Source: Sporolactobacillus mangiferae (GTDB lineage Bacteria > Bacillota > Bacilli > Bacillales > Sporolactobacillaceae). Taken from it: a DNA stretch of 64,000 nucleotides. Below are positions 1 through 8,584 of this stretch, one piece after another. The notes below the pieces were generated by a model that did no database searches, was not told where the DNA came from, and saw only the letters and a program-made list of their open reading frames with translations. The translations under genes and the position numbers were made by a program. Within the stretch, counting starts at the first letter, position 1. Every line of letters begins with the position of its first letter. The stretch covers positions 248,001-312,000 of the forward strand of contig NZ_JAMAST010000003.1 of NCBI RefSeq assembly GCF_023336505.1. The letters run 5' to 3'.

Positions 1-1
1 T

Positions 2-2074
2 ATTTTCATCTACTCAATGTATATCATTGTGCTCGCTGCCATTCGGCGGATGGAGGGAAGCCGGTACCTGGTCATCTGCGGACTGTTTCTGAATGTGTAC
101 AGCATCACAGCCGTGATCAATGCGTCCAGCACAAATCAGATTCTGATATACAATGTGCTATCCGTGCTTGGAGTCATTCTCTCGCTTTCACTCTTAATGG
201 CTAAGCAGTTCAACAGCACTTTTTTTAAAGCGAAATCACTGGCACAAAAGCTGCGCCAGATTGATGTGCTTAAAGACCAATTCATTGTCCGCACAGCGCA
301 TGAATTCAGAGAACCGTTAAGTGGAATCATCACAAGTGCTCAAACGCTGTTAAAAAGTGATAAGAGGCGATTGATCCAGGATGAACAGATAACAATTCAG
401 AGGATCACGCGTATGTGCTATCGGTTGTCCAATCTGGTTGGCGATATTCTGGATCTGGAAAAAATCAATCAGGGACTGCTGAACGTTAAAACCGGACCGG
501 TAGATGTTCGTTCCTTGATCAATCTGGAAATTGGCTTTTATACAAAAATGACCGAAGAAAAGGGATTACAGTTCATTGACCAAATGCCCCGCGTGCTTCC
601 GCTTGTCCTGGCCGATGGGAACCGTTTGCGTCAGATTTTAAATCATCTGCTCGATAACGCCATTAAATACACACACTGCGGAACCATCACGCTCTCGGCG
701 AAACAAAAAAAGAATCATTTAGAGATCATGGTGGCTGATACAGGAACCGGGATACCTGCAAGCGAACACGATACGCTTTTTGATCCGATCCGGCAAGCAG
801 ATACACATGCGAGCGAAGGTGCCGGGCTTGGCCTTGCGATTACAAAAAAATTGGTGGAACTGCAACAGGGAAAAATATGGTTTGAGTCAAAGAGCGGCTC
901 GGGAACCACTTTTCACTTCACAGTTCCGCTTTATGCGTCAAATCGCATCGATACTGTCAACACGCTGTCCCTCGAGTTTCATACTTCACAGAATCAGATG
1001 ACACATCAGACGCAGCAAAAACCGGACTCGAACAAGCGGCAGACCATTCTCGCTGTTGATGATGATCCGGAACAGCTGAAAATTCTGACGGATATGCTGA
1101 AAAGCCTTGATTATCACGTGATCAGCGTGAAAAGCGGAGACGAGGCACTGCATGAAGTCGTTCGCTCAATGCCGGATCTGGTGGTCCTTAATTTAATGAT
1201 GTCGGGAATGTCGGGATTTAAGATCTGCGGTAAAATACGTGAAAAGTATGGTTTGACTGAGCTGCCCATACTCATGCTCACCACTTCAATCATTAACGAA
1301 GACAAGCATTATGCAATTCGCTCGGGCGCCAATGATGTGCTGCCCAGACCGTATACGTTCTCAGAATTCTCAGCACGGATCCGAAGTTTAATTCTGATGA
1401 AACAGGCGGCCAGCCAGGCAGCTCATCTGGAAGTTGCATTTCTTCAATCCCAGATCCGGCCGCATTTTCTCTATAACGTTTTAAACTCAATAATCGCCCT
1501 GAGTTATGAGGATATTGAAAAAGCACGCGAAATGACAGCACAGTTCGCTGCTTATTTACGTGGAAGTTTTGCCTTTCAAAACACATCGGCAATGAGCACT
1601 TTAAAAAAGGAATTGTCGCTTGTCCATGCTTATCTGGCTATTGAGAAAATGCGTTTTCAGGATCGTATTCATGCAACAATTAACGTAGATGACACACTTG
1701 ATTTTCCGCTTCCACCGCTCACGATTCAGCCGCTCATTGAAAATGCGATCCGTCACGGGATCGGGAAGCGAAAAAACGGCGGACGGCTGTCACTGTCAAT
1801 AACGCACAAATCCGGTTACTTTCTCATTACAGTGTCTGATAATGGGGCAGGTATGGACGAGAAAGAAATACGCAACGTGCTGCTCAATGGGAACGGACAC
1901 AGCGTCGGGCTGAAAAATATCAACAGCAGGCTAAAACATTTTTATGGAACGGAACTTCAAATCAGCAGCAGTCCCGGCAACGGAGCGACTGTTACAGTGC
2001 ATATTCCCGAAAAACAAGGAAGCAGAGCAGGCTATTATACATCTGCATCTTTACGCCCATCTAAGAAAAACTGA
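2..2074 (+). CDS. Hybrid sensor histidine kinase, 5'-truncated by window edge
   Basis: The reading frame is open from base 2, so the N-terminus lies outside the window; the first in-frame ATG is at 17. Numbered from that ATG: membrane segments up to about residue 62; a HisKA domain with phosphoacceptor His95 in RTAHEFREP; a HATPase_c domain (about 200-305, with DNAIKY and DTGTGIP); a receiver-like domain (about 342-460); then a second kinase unit of LytS type with His483 in QIRPHFLYN and a second HATPase_c (IENAIRHGIG, DNGAGM). Such double-kinase proteins with a 7TMR-type sensor occur in Bacillales. In the receiver the expected phosphoacceptor Asp is Asn392 (VVLNLMM) and the conserved Lys of the KP motif is Arg444, so it probably cannot take a phosphate. 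No partner response regulator is visible downstream. Confidence 0.88.
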   Translation: MFIYSMYIIVLAAIRRMEGSRYLVICGLFLNVYSITAVINASSTNQILIYNVLSVLGVILSLSLLMAKQFNSTFFKAKSLAQKLRQIDVLKDQFIVRTAHEFREPLSGIITSAQTLLKSDKRRLIQDEQITIQRITRMCYRLSNLVGDILDLEKINQGLLNVKTGPVDVRSLINLEIGFYTKMTEEKGLQFIDQMPRVLPLVLADGNRLRQILNHLLDNAIKYTHCGTITLSAKQKKNHLEIMVADTGTGIPASEHDTLFDPIRQADTHASEGAGLGLAITKKLVELQQGKIWFESKSGSGTTFHFTVPLYASNRIDTVNTLSLEFHTSQNQMTHQTQQKPDSNKRQTILAVDDDPEQLKILTDMLKSLDYHVISVKSGDEALHEVVRSMPDLVVLNLMMSGMSGFKICGKIREKYGLTELPILMLTTSIINEDKHYAIRSGANDVLPRPYTFSEFSARIRSLILMKQAASQAAHLEVAFLQSQIRPHFLYNVLNSIIALSYEDIEKAREMTAQFAAYLRGSFAFQNTSAMSTLKKELSLVHAYLAIEKMRFQDRIHATINVDDTLDFPLPPLTIQPLIENAIRHGIGKRKNGGRLSLSITHKSGYFLITVSDNGAGMDEKEIRNVLLNGNGHSVGLKNINSRLKHFYGTELQISSSPGNGATVTVHIPEKQGSRAGYYTSASLRPSKKN

Positions 2075-2101
2075 GCAAAGCCTGGCCCACAATCTCCGAA
2101 C

Positions 2102-2205
2102 ATGATTTATGCCTTTGGCTTTGCATCGGTGCTACGGCTGCTTGCTTTGATGCTTAGACATTGTATTGTTTTGCTAGCTGCTTACAGAGCAAAATCATAT
2201 ACTTT
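2102..2205 (+). repeat. Long-type intergenic repeat, degenerate 3' part
   Basis: Shares a GATGCTTAG word, a CATTGT...TTACAG stretch and the tail AAAATCATATACTTTCTTA with copies near 59709-59766, 46050-46115 and 17590-17655. Oriented with its tail toward the helD terminator. No gene is supported here. Confidence 0.55.
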
Positions 2206-2214
2206 CTTATCTTG

Positions 2215-2250
2215 CAAAAAAAGATGCCCACGGCGAAAAACCGGGGCATC
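2215..2250 (-). terminator. Rho-independent terminator of helD
   Basis: Read on the minus strand, GATGCCC(C) pairs with GGGCATC across a short loop and is followed by seven T. It lies just beyond the helD stop codon. Confidence 0.85.
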
Positions 2251-2267
2251 TGTCCATCGATCGCGTC

Positions 2268-4601
2268 TTAGCCGTCGACCGATGTCCGCAAATAACACGC
2301 ATCTGGTATCAGATTCAGGAACGGGCTTACCTCTCCGGATGAAAGCAGAACCAGTTCATGCATCGCGCGCGTACATGCCGTATAAAAAAGCGTACGTTCA
2401 CGTTCCCGGCAGTAATTGCCTGCAGATGCATCATAAATAATCGCCGCATCAAATTCAATTCCCTTTGCCAAATAGGTTGGAATAATGATAAATCCTTTAT
2501 CAAATTGATATGTTTCCTGTGTGATCAGTTTGACATCGGTGTGATCTTTGAGCAGCCTGAATGCTTCTCTGCATTCTTTCATCGTTTTTCCAATTAAGGC
2601 GAACGTTTCAAAGCCATTTTTCTTAAATGCCGTGAGTTTATCCAAAATAATCGAAACTTTATCCTTTTCGTTTGCTGCATCAATCCATTCCGGAAGTTTG
2701 CCGCTGCGCTCAAACGGCTCAATCTGATCACCCCCGTTTACCATTGCCCGGGCAAAATTCATAATCTCTTTCGTTGACCGGTAACTGCGGAGCAGCGTCA
2801 GTTTTTTCACTTCTTCTGGATTGTAAAGATGTTCGGAGAGCATTGTATCCTGTTCCAGGCTCTGCATATAAATGGCCTGATTCATATCGCCGAGAATCGT
2901 CATGCGGCAGCGAGGAAAAGCAGCCTTAAGATAAGCCAGCTGCGTCGGCGAATAGTCCTGGGCCTCATCAATGATCAAATGCCGAATTTCCTGATTTCCC
3001 TTTCGCCCCTGCATTTTTTCCTTCATATACAGATAAGGCACCGCATCTTCCCACGGACAATCACCTTCTTCAAAACGCATTCGTGTCGCGCGGCAGATTT
3101 CCGGCCAATGCTCTGGTGTTTCTGCATCACTGAACGGCTGATAAAAAATCTCGCTGTACACCTTTTGGAAGTTCACAAATTCAAGCTGCTTCACTCGTCT
3201 TCGCTGCTTCTTCATACGCCGGTTCATGACAATCTTGCGCAGCAGCAGTTCCTCGCGATCATAATCATCGAAAGTATCTTCGCTGAAGCGTTTTTCCTGC
3301 TGCAGTTTGTCAAAAATGCTCTGATAATCCGATTTATCAAGCAGCCCCGCTTCTTCAAGCACCCAGTCTTCCTGCCGTTCACGTTTTGAAAAAACCGCCA
3401 TTCGGCGCAGCAGCCAGTCGCGCACCTGCTCCAGCCGGCTCAGCAGTGACTGAGTCTCTGGCAGTGCATAAAAAAACTTACTGATTTCATCACTTGAGAC
3501 AATAATCTTATCACGGAACGTAATGTCCCTGAAAATCATGCCTTCAGATTTCAAATGTTCAAGCCATTGATCAATCATATTCCGATAGCCAAGCGACGCT
3601 TTAAAACGAATGCCGGCAATTCTTGTGTTCAGCCGCTCATTATCCTCCATCGTCAGACAGGCTTCCGTCTGGTCAAACGGATTTTCAACCTGCAATTCAT
3701 CGCCAATGCGTTCTTCAATGAAATCCTTAAACGTGGTTTGTACGACATTTTCCTCCCCCAGCTCTGGAAGCACTGAAGAAATGAAACTTGAAAAGAGCGG
3801 ATTGGGCGAGAAAAGCAGCATATTATCTGACCGAAGTGTTTTTCGATACCGATATAAAAGAAAAGCAACCCGCTGCAAGGCGGCTGATGTCTTTCCGCTT
3901 CCCGCAGCGCCTTGTACGATCAGATAGCGATCCGTTTCATTGCGGATGATTTGATTCTGTTCCTTCTGAATGGTTGAAACAATGCTCTTCATCTGTAAGG
4001 ATGCCTTCCCGCCAAGCACCGATTGCAGCAGTGCATCGCCGATGGTAAGCCCGGTGTCAAACATCCCCCTGATCTTGCCCGCGCGGATTATAAACTGCCG
4101 CTTGAGCGTCATCTCGCCGTGAACTTCTCCGTCCAGCGACATGTATCTGGCCGGACCCGGCGCGTAATCATAGTACATGCTCGCAACCGGCGCGCGCCAA
4201 TCATAGATCAGAAAATCCTCATTTTTTGCGTCCATAAGTGAACCAATACCAATATAAAGCGGCTCGGCATTCTGCTCATCTTCTTCGCGGAAATCGATGC
4301 GTCCAAAATAGGGGGCATCCTGAAGCCGTGACAATGTCTTAAGCTCTTTTGACATCTGCCCGTGGCGCCGTTCACGCTCTGACAGTAACTCCGCCTGCTG
4401 CTTAATACTTGCCTGCGTTTCGTATACATCATCGTTTTCATCCAGATTAACCGTAACGTCATCCCAGAAATTTTTTCTTAAATCAACAATTCCTTGCTTC
4501 ACATTGCTCTTTTTCCCGGTGATCTTCTCAATCTTTTCCCCAATAATAGCTACAACTTCGTTGACCCGTTCCTGTTCTTGCCTGCGTTCATCCTGAACCA
4601 T
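2268..4601 (-). CDS. helD: HelD-type RNA polymerase-recycling helicase
   Basis: Superfamily 1 ATPase of 777 residues, close to the Bacillus HelD/YvgS length. HelD frees stalled RNA polymerase from nucleic acid using ATP. The first 95 or so residues are charged and coiled-coil-like, as in the HelD arm that enters the polymerase secondary channel. Walker A is GAAGSGKT at 231-238, Walker B is LIIDEAQDYSP around 540, and a late helicase motif (KGIEFDAAIIYDAS) is near the C-terminus. The ATG start follows AGAGGTG by 8 bases. A likely promoter (TTGCCC, 16-base spacer, TAAAAT) lies at about 4628-4655 on the minus strand. Monocistronic, with its own terminator; convergent with the sensor kinase gene. 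Confidence 0.93.
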   Translation of the reverse strand: MVQDERRQEQERVNEVVAIIGEKIEKITGKKSNVKQGIVDLRKNFWDDVTVNLDENDDVYETQASIKQQAELLSERERRHGQMSKELKTLSRLQDAPYFGRIDFREEDEQNAEPLYIGIGSLMDAKNEDFLIYDWRAPVASMYYDYAPGPARYMSLDGEVHGEMTLKRQFIIRAGKIRGMFDTGLTIGDALLQSVLGGKASLQMKSIVSTIQKEQNQIIRNETDRYLIVQGAAGSGKTSAALQRVAFLLYRYRKTLRSDNMLLFSPNPLFSSFISSVLPELGEENVVQTTFKDFIEERIGDELQVENPFDQTEACLTMEDNERLNTRIAGIRFKASLGYRNMIDQWLEHLKSEGMIFRDITFRDKIIVSSDEISKFFYALPETQSLLSRLEQVRDWLLRRMAVFSKRERQEDWVLEEAGLLDKSDYQSIFDKLQQEKRFSEDTFDDYDREELLLRKIVMNRRMKKQRRRVKQLEFVNFQKVYSEIFYQPFSDAETPEHWPEICRATRMRFEEGDCPWEDAVPYLYMKEKMQGRKGNQEIRHLIIDEAQDYSPTQLAYLKAAFPRCRMTILGDMNQAIYMQSLEQDTMLSEHLYNPEEVKKLTLLRSYRSTKEIMNFARAMVNGGDQIEPFERSGKLPEWIDAANEKDKVSIILDKLTAFKKNGFETFALIGKTMKECREAFRLLKDHTDVKLITQETYQFDKGFIIIPTYLAKGIEFDAAIIYDASAGNYCRERERTLFYTACTRAMHELVLLSSGEVSPFLNLIPDACYLRTSVDG

Positions 4602-4672
4602 AATGAATCACACCTCTTCGTGCATTTTATCTTTTTAAGGCGCTGGGGCAATCGTTTTTTTGCAAGTACCTA

Positions 4673-4701
4673 TTGACAATCGATTAATAATGTGTTATGA
4701 T
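4673..4701 (+). promoter_or_regulatory. Strong sigma-A promoter with no obvious gene
   Basis: TTGACA at 4673-4678, 17-base spacer, TATGAT at 4696-4701, in an AT-rich setting. It points away from helD. The next convincing gene start on this strand is 600 bases downstream and has its own TATAAT box, so this promoter may serve a small RNA. Confidence 0.65.
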
Positions 4702-5181
4702 TTAATTTGTTTTTTAACTTAAAATAAATCATCTTATTGAGTTATAACTATAACATGCACCGACAGAAAGTTCAATATCCGCAGGTATTGACTGACGTGT
4801 TTCGTCAAGCAGACGTTTCTTATTCCATTTTTCCTTATTCTATTCTGACCGTTTCGGAATCGAATACCTGTAATCCTGTTCAGGTACGTGGATATTCGCG
4901 CAGCTTCGCAAATATCTTATCGCACCGGCGCAGAAGAAGACATCATTTAATTGTAAACCGATGATTTATAGTGCCAGGATACTTTTAAAAAGCCTGGCTA
5001 AGCCTGGTCCTTTGCTGTAGATCTTGTACCGGACACTCCAGCTGCTCACTGGCATGCGATCAACGGGAACGCTCCGCAGGCGTCTCGCGCTACCGTATCT
5101 GGCTTACACTTTTATGCTTAGCTAAAATCTTATACTTTCTTAACCCTGTTAAAAATACCTGAACTGGTCAGCGCATTAGAA
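4702..5181 (+). other. Gene-poor stretch: possible small RNA, then long-type repeat
   Basis: From 4702 to about 4975 there is no ORF with a ribosome binding site. The only open frame (TTG at 4737, 75 codons) has no Shine-Dalgarno sequence and an arginine-run C-terminus, so I do not call it. A small hairpin, TACCTG...CAGGTA, sits near 4864-4887. From 4976 to about 5144 the sequence is a long-type intergenic repeat. Confidence 0.5.
4976..5144 (+). repeat. Long-type intergenic repeat
   Basis: Contains CCTGGTCC, GGACACTCCAGCTGCTC, AACGCTCCGCAGGCGTCTCGC and TTTTATGCTTAGCTAA, shared with the copies at 6800-7107 and 19019-19326. Ends in the common tail AAATCTTATACTTTCTTA. Confidence 0.75.
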
Positions 5182-5195
5182 AGAAAACGCTTCCT
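5182..5195 (+). promoter_or_regulatory. Candidate cre (CcpA) site
   Basis: The minus strand reads AGGAAGCGTTTTCT, one mismatch from the Bacillus cre consensus TGNAANCGNWWNCW. It lies about 57 bases upstream of the TATAAT box of the next gene. Sequence match only. Confidence 0.35.
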
Positions 5196-5251
5196 TGTGG
5201 AAAATACATGAAATAAGCACCGTCAATGTTTCAGATAAACCCGCGAAGTCA

Positions 5252-5257
5252 TATAAT
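5252..5257 (+). promoter_or_regulatory. -10 box for the gene at 5310
   Basis: A perfect TATAAT lies 52 bases before the start codon. The -35 side is poor, so an activator or a weak promoter is likely. Confidence 0.45.
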
Positions 5258-5309
5258 AAAAAGGGGTGTGTTTTTTCATACCCGCAGTCAGACAAGGAGG
5301 GATTCATCG

Positions 5310-5702
5310 ATGAAGACCATCAGCAGCATTCAGGATCTCAGAAAAGCACAAACGGCGATCAGAAATTTCAAAGAAAGCTACCCAAATACCTTTTATCGTC
5401 TGCTTCACCTGGTTAACTTCACACGGCAGCTTCAGTTTAAGTATGAGTATCTTTGCGGTCTGATGCTTGGAAACGATGGATACGCATTGCAATATGCCCC
5501 CCACTTTGTCCAGAGATCGATTATCGATCTGTACAAAAATGAAATCGAGAAAATTCATAAACATCCGCAGGGCCTGCGCGCATTGGAGCAGTTAATGAAT
5601 GCCCATCTTGAAATCGGTTATGAAAATTTTTGCCTGCTTGTCCGGGGAAAATCACCGGAAGAAATAAAGGGCATATATTCGAACAATCGAATTATTAATT
5701 AA
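5310..5702 (+). CDS. Small protein of unknown function, 130 aa
   Basis: The ATG follows AAGGAGGG by 8 bases, which decides this start over an in-frame ATG 28 codons earlier that has no binding site. The product is soluble, rich in aromatic and basic residues, and probably mostly helical (RKAQTAIRNFKESYPNTFYR; an ALEQLMNAHLEIGYENF segment near residues 90-110). No signal peptide, membrane segment or cysteine motif is seen, and I do not recognise the family. It has a TATAAT box and a cre-like site upstream. A small membrane-protein gene follows at 5732 and may be co-transcribed. Confidence 0.8.
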   Translation: MKTISSIQDLRKAQTAIRNFKESYPNTFYRLLHLVNFTRQLQFKYEYLCGLMLGNDGYALQYAPHFVQRSIIDLYKNEIEKIHKHPQGLRALEQLMNAHLEIGYENFCLLVRGKSPEEIKGIYSNNRIIN

Positions 5703-5731
5703 CTTTTGCTGTGACGGAAGAAGGCAAAACC

Positions 5732-6214
5732 TTGATCTGCTCTCCTGTGTTTCTTAGTCATATAAGTTTTCCAATATTTATGCTTTATTTTCTTCCGCCA
5801 ATGCTCATCGAGGTCGCACTCATTCATCTGGTCATCAATGCGGTTGTTCTTTTTTTAGTGACGAAGTTCTTCAGTATCAGCGTGCCACTGCAACGCGCCT
5901 GGCGTATACTCATTGGGCTTTGGCTGATTGGCCTGACTGCAAATATGATCGGCGCACTTGTTCTGACATCAATCGGCGCGCTCGGTGTAAAGCTGCATAT
6001 ACAGCTGATTGATTACTATATGATCTATTCATCGCCATGGAATGCCCTGATCTTTGTCGCGACCGTCGCTTTTTCCGGGTTGATCCTGTATCTCATGGAC
6101 TATCTTTATCTTCGCCCCTATCTGACCAAAAAACAGGCCCTCAGAATGGCGTTTTCGTTTGCAGTGCTCACCGCTCCATACCCATTCCTGATCTCTGCAC
6201 ATCTTTTTTATTAA
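5732..6214 (+). CDS. Small polytopic membrane protein, unknown function
   Basis: About 160 residues with four to five hydrophobic segments (for example IEVALIHLVINAVVLFLV, ILIGLWLIGLTANMIGALV, ALIFVATVAFSGLILYL). The frame opens with GTG at 5711, but the TTG at 5732 is preceded by GAAGAAGG at seven bases and is the better start. It ends in a basic loop (YLRPYLTKKQALR) and a final hydrophobic stretch. No family is recognised. It follows the 5310 gene by 29 bases on the same strand, so a two-gene unit is plausible. Confidence 0.6.
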   Translation: MICSPVFLSHISFPIFMLYFLPPMLIEVALIHLVINAVVLFLVTKFFSISVPLQRAWRILIGLWLIGLTANMIGALVLTSIGALGVKLHIQLIDYYMIYSSPWNALIFVATVAFSGLILYLMDYLYLRPYLTKKQALRMAFSFAVLTAPYPFLISAHLFY

Positions 6215-6240
6215 CAGTTACTGTTCATTTTCCTCTGTTT

Positions 6241-6723
6241 TTATCGGACAACATCCGAAAAAGTAGCGTGGGCAGCTTCAATCAGGTCGGGAACCGCCAA
6301 TATAATCTGCATGCCCTTCTTTCCTCCGCTGATCACAATATGATCAATTTTTTTTGCCGAAGCATCAACGACCGTTCGGAACTGCTTTTTCATTCCAATG
6401 GGAGAACAGCCGCCGCGTACATATCCGGTATGCTTCTGAATGTCTTTTACATGAATCATTTCAATCTTTTTTTCAGAAACTGCCGCTGCTGCCTTTTTCA
6501 GATTCAGTTCTTCAGGCACTGGTATAACGAACACATACAGCTCACCACTGTGCCCCTGTGTCACCAGCGTCTTGAAAACATTTCTTGGATCTTCGCCAAC
6601 TTTTTCCGCTACGGACATCCCGTCAATGCGTCCGTCTGAAATGTCGTAGTTCTGAGCGCGATAGGGAATGTGCTCGGCATCCAGGATGCGCATTGCATTG
6701 GTCTTTGTTTTTGATTTTGCCAT
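6241..6723 (-). CDS. YbaK/EbsC-type aminoacyl-tRNA deacylase
   Basis: 160 residues of the YbaK/ProX editing-domain fold, which hydrolyses mischarged tRNA (typically Cys-tRNA-Pro). The diagnostic stretches are FKTLVTQG, the lysine-bearing loop ELNLKKAAAAV, the GYVRGGCSPIGMKK segment that forms the substrate pocket, and IVISGGKKGMQI. The ATG at 6723 is chosen because GGAAG lies nine bases upstream; ATG codons at 6750 and 6729 have poor spacing. It stands alone and converges with the membrane protein gene 27 bases away. Confidence 0.9.
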   Translation of the reverse strand: MAKSKTKTNAMRILDAEHIPYRAQNYDISDGRIDGMSVAEKVGEDPRNVFKTLVTQGHSGELYVFVIPVPEELNLKKAAAAVSEKKIEMIHVKDIQKHTGYVRGGCSPIGMKKQFRTVVDASAKKIDHIVISGGKKGMQIILAVPDLIEAAHATFSDVVR

Positions 6724-6799
6724 TAACATAAACTTCCTTTCGTCACTCACGGTCCTTTTTCATTCTAGCATAGCCATCATTCTACTGCATGGCATGTGA

Positions 6800-7107
6800 A
6801 AACCTGGTAAAGCACCGGATTCATTGATCGCAACACTGTTGTCGTTTGAATGCGATTTACCGATCATCGAGCGCTTTCACCGTTTTCTGCCAGAGTCTTT
6901 GATCTATTTATTTTGTTGGCATCGGCGCTTCAGTTGCTCGCTTGCCGCGGGCGATCCGGAAGCCTCCGCGGGCAGACTAATTCCTGCGGGGTCTTCCCTG
7001 GCTCGCTGATCAACAGGAACGCTCCGCAGGCGCCAGCGCACCTTTGCTTTGATTCTCGGTAAGACACTGGTTTATTGGTTTTCATATGGTTTCTTATAGT
7101 ACAAAAG
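6800..7107 (+). repeat. Long-type intergenic repeat
   Basis: One of the fullest copies. It has the opening ACCTGGTAAAGCACCGG hairpin remnant, CATTGATCGCAACACTGT, TTGCTCGCTTGCCGCGGGCG, a CTCCGCAGGCGCCAGCGC block and the tail TTTCTTATAGTACAA. It closely matches 40937-41199 over its first half. It fills most of the 450-base gap upstream of the deacylase gene; no gene is seen there. Confidence 0.8.
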
Positions 7108-7133
7108 AAAAGACCGAAGCAGCTTTTCGGTCT
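7105..7133 (-). terminator. Terminator of the PTS IIC gene
   Basis: On the minus strand GACCGAA and TTCGGTC pair around a seven-base loop and are followed by TTTTCTTTTG. Confidence 0.8.
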
Positions 7134-7174
7134 GCTTCGATCTGATTTATCAACTTGCTTTTTTTATTTACTAC

Positions 7175-8197
7175 TTACTGTACTTCCATGTGCAGATCGC
7201 CGGCTTTGACCCAGCCAAAGATTTTGATGACACGATAGAGCACATAGGTGATCACACCTGGAATGAGGACACCCGCGACTACAAATGCGAGCAACCCTCT
7301 GATTCCCTGGATGGCCAGTATGTTCAAAGGAGCGATGAATGAACTTAGGCCAAGCCCGCCGAGTTCGTAAGGAACCTGAAAATGAAGGAGCATGGTTGCG
7401 ATCGGTGCACTGACAATGGCCGCCACGAATGGAGGAATGACCAGTTTCGGATTTTTCACGAGATTAGGAAATTGCACCTTTGGTGTGACAAGTGCCTGCG
7501 CGAAGAATCCGCCAAAATCATTTTCTCTGAATGACATCACCGTAAACCCAACGAACTGTACCGTACAGCCAATCAGCGCTGCCGCACTCGACACCGGATC
7601 AAGCTGAAGTGCGATGGCGAGAGCTGCTGAAGACGCAGGTGACATCAGGAAAATACTCCAGACAAGTGCGATCACCATAGAAGCAATCAGGGGTGATCCC
7701 TGAACCGAATGCGTAATCATGGCACTGATCTGATTCAGAGCCGGAGTCACGACAAGCGCAAGCCCATAACCGCAAATGCCGCCGACAAAAACCGAGCAAA
7801 ACGGGATTGCCATCATATCAAACTTCGTCTTGCCGCTGATCTTCTTGCCGACATACGTTGCGATCACTGCCGCAATAACACCGCTGACCGGCTGGCCCGG
7901 AGCAATCGTAAATACCTGCGGTGCCGCTGACTGAATGACAATCGCGTTGGCTCCGACTGCCGCGCAGGCCATGGCACTAAACATAGTCAATGTATTGGCC
8001 CTTAGCTGATACGCAATTCCGGCGCCAATAGCCGGGGCGAGCAGCACTTTTGCAGCACCGCCGATCACCATGAACGGATGATAGCCTGTGAATTTGCCCA
8101 GTGTTTCAAAGAGCAGCCCGATACCTAATGTGACGAGAATCGCATTGGCAATCCCTGCCGAGCACTTATACATTCGATCCATGAAATAATCCTTCAT
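7175..8197 (-). CDS. PfoR-like PTS transporter subunit IIC
   Basis: 340-residue membrane protein with about nine hydrophobic segments and many small residues, matching the PTS_EIIC_2 (PfoS/PfoR) family. Typical pieces are GYHPFMVIGGAAKVLLAPAI near the N-terminus, a glycine-rich GGICGYGLALV segment and the SFRENDFGGFFAQ loop. The ATG at 8197 follows GAGAGG by nine bases; the upstream in-frame ATG at 8221 is worse placed. No IIA or IIB gene is nearby, so the substrate and phosphoryl partner are unknown; orphan IIC proteins of this family are common in Firmicutes. Confidence 0.85.
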   Translation of the reverse strand: MKDYFMDRMYKCSAGIANAILVTLGIGLLFETLGKFTGYHPFMVIGGAAKVLLAPAIGAGIAYQLRANTLTMFSAMACAAVGANAIVIQSAAPQVFTIAPGQPVSGVIAAVIATYVGKKISGKTKFDMMAIPFCSVFVGGICGYGLALVVTPALNQISAMITHSVQGSPLIASMVIALVWSIFLMSPASSAALAIALQLDPVSSAAALIGCTVQFVGFTVMSFRENDFGGFFAQALVTPKVQFPNLVKNPKLVIPPFVAAIVSAPIATMLLHFQVPYELGGLGLSSFIAPLNILAIQGIRGLLAFVVAGVLIPGVITYVLYRVIKIFGWVKAGDLHMEVQ

Positions 8198-8339
8198 TTT
8201 CTGTTTCCTCTCTGCATTCATCCTTTGTTTCGCTCCTTAATAATTTTTTCTCTTATAACTAAATAATCAAAATATTCCGCCACAAAAACTTTCACGAAAG
8301 AAGAACCGGAACAGCCGACAGGATCCGCAAATCACCGAA

Positions 8340-8405
8340 AAAGCTAAATAAAAAACCCATCCGATTTTCTCGGACAGGCGCTTTGCGAATGCTTGAGCGC
8401 CTGTT
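8340..8405 (-). terminator. Terminator after the small ORF at 8444
   Basis: On the minus strand GGCGCT...AGCGCC forms a first stem, then CCGAGAAAATCGG forms a tight second stem followed by ATGGGTTTTTT. It marks the end of a short transcript coming from about 8600. Confidence 0.65.
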
Positions 8406-8443
8406 TTGACGATGATAAGCAGGACTCAAACAATCCATTTTGA

Positions 8444-8584
8444 TTAAAATGGTATTTGTTTCAGCCCTTTCATGTGCGCAATCGCAAAATAATTCGAATC
8501 AAGCTTTTCACTCGTATGCCGCTCACGACCTGTGCCATCGATACTCACTTCCTTTTCGTTGACTGACTCTTTTGTGGTTGACAT
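8444..8584 (-). CDS. Possible 46-aa protein in its own short transcript
   Basis: Open frame of 47 codons between a promoter-like pair (TTTACA, 17-base spacer, TAGTAT at about 8590-8618 on the minus strand) and a terminator. The product would be hydrophilic, with KLDSNYFAIAHMKG near the end and no membrane segment. The -10 box nearly touches the ATG, so that start would be leaderless. A GTG at 8548 directly after AAAAGGAA would give 34 residues, and an overlapping frame has an ATG 10 bases after AAAAGGAA (22 codons). I do not recognise the peptide; the region could equally be a small RNA. Confidence 0.35.
   Translation of the reverse strand: MSTTKESVNEKEVSIDGTGRERHTSEKLDSNYFAIAHMKGLKQIPF

Noticed and set aside
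2102-2440. 112-codon plus-strand frame
   Set aside because: It runs through a repeat, through the helD terminator and antisense into helD; no binding site.
2829-3389. 186-codon plus-strand frame inside helD
   Set aside because: Shadow of the helD coding strand; no start signal.
4737-4964. 75-codon plus-strand frame after the orphan promoter
   Set aside because: TTG start without a binding site, arginine-run ending, no recognisable domain.
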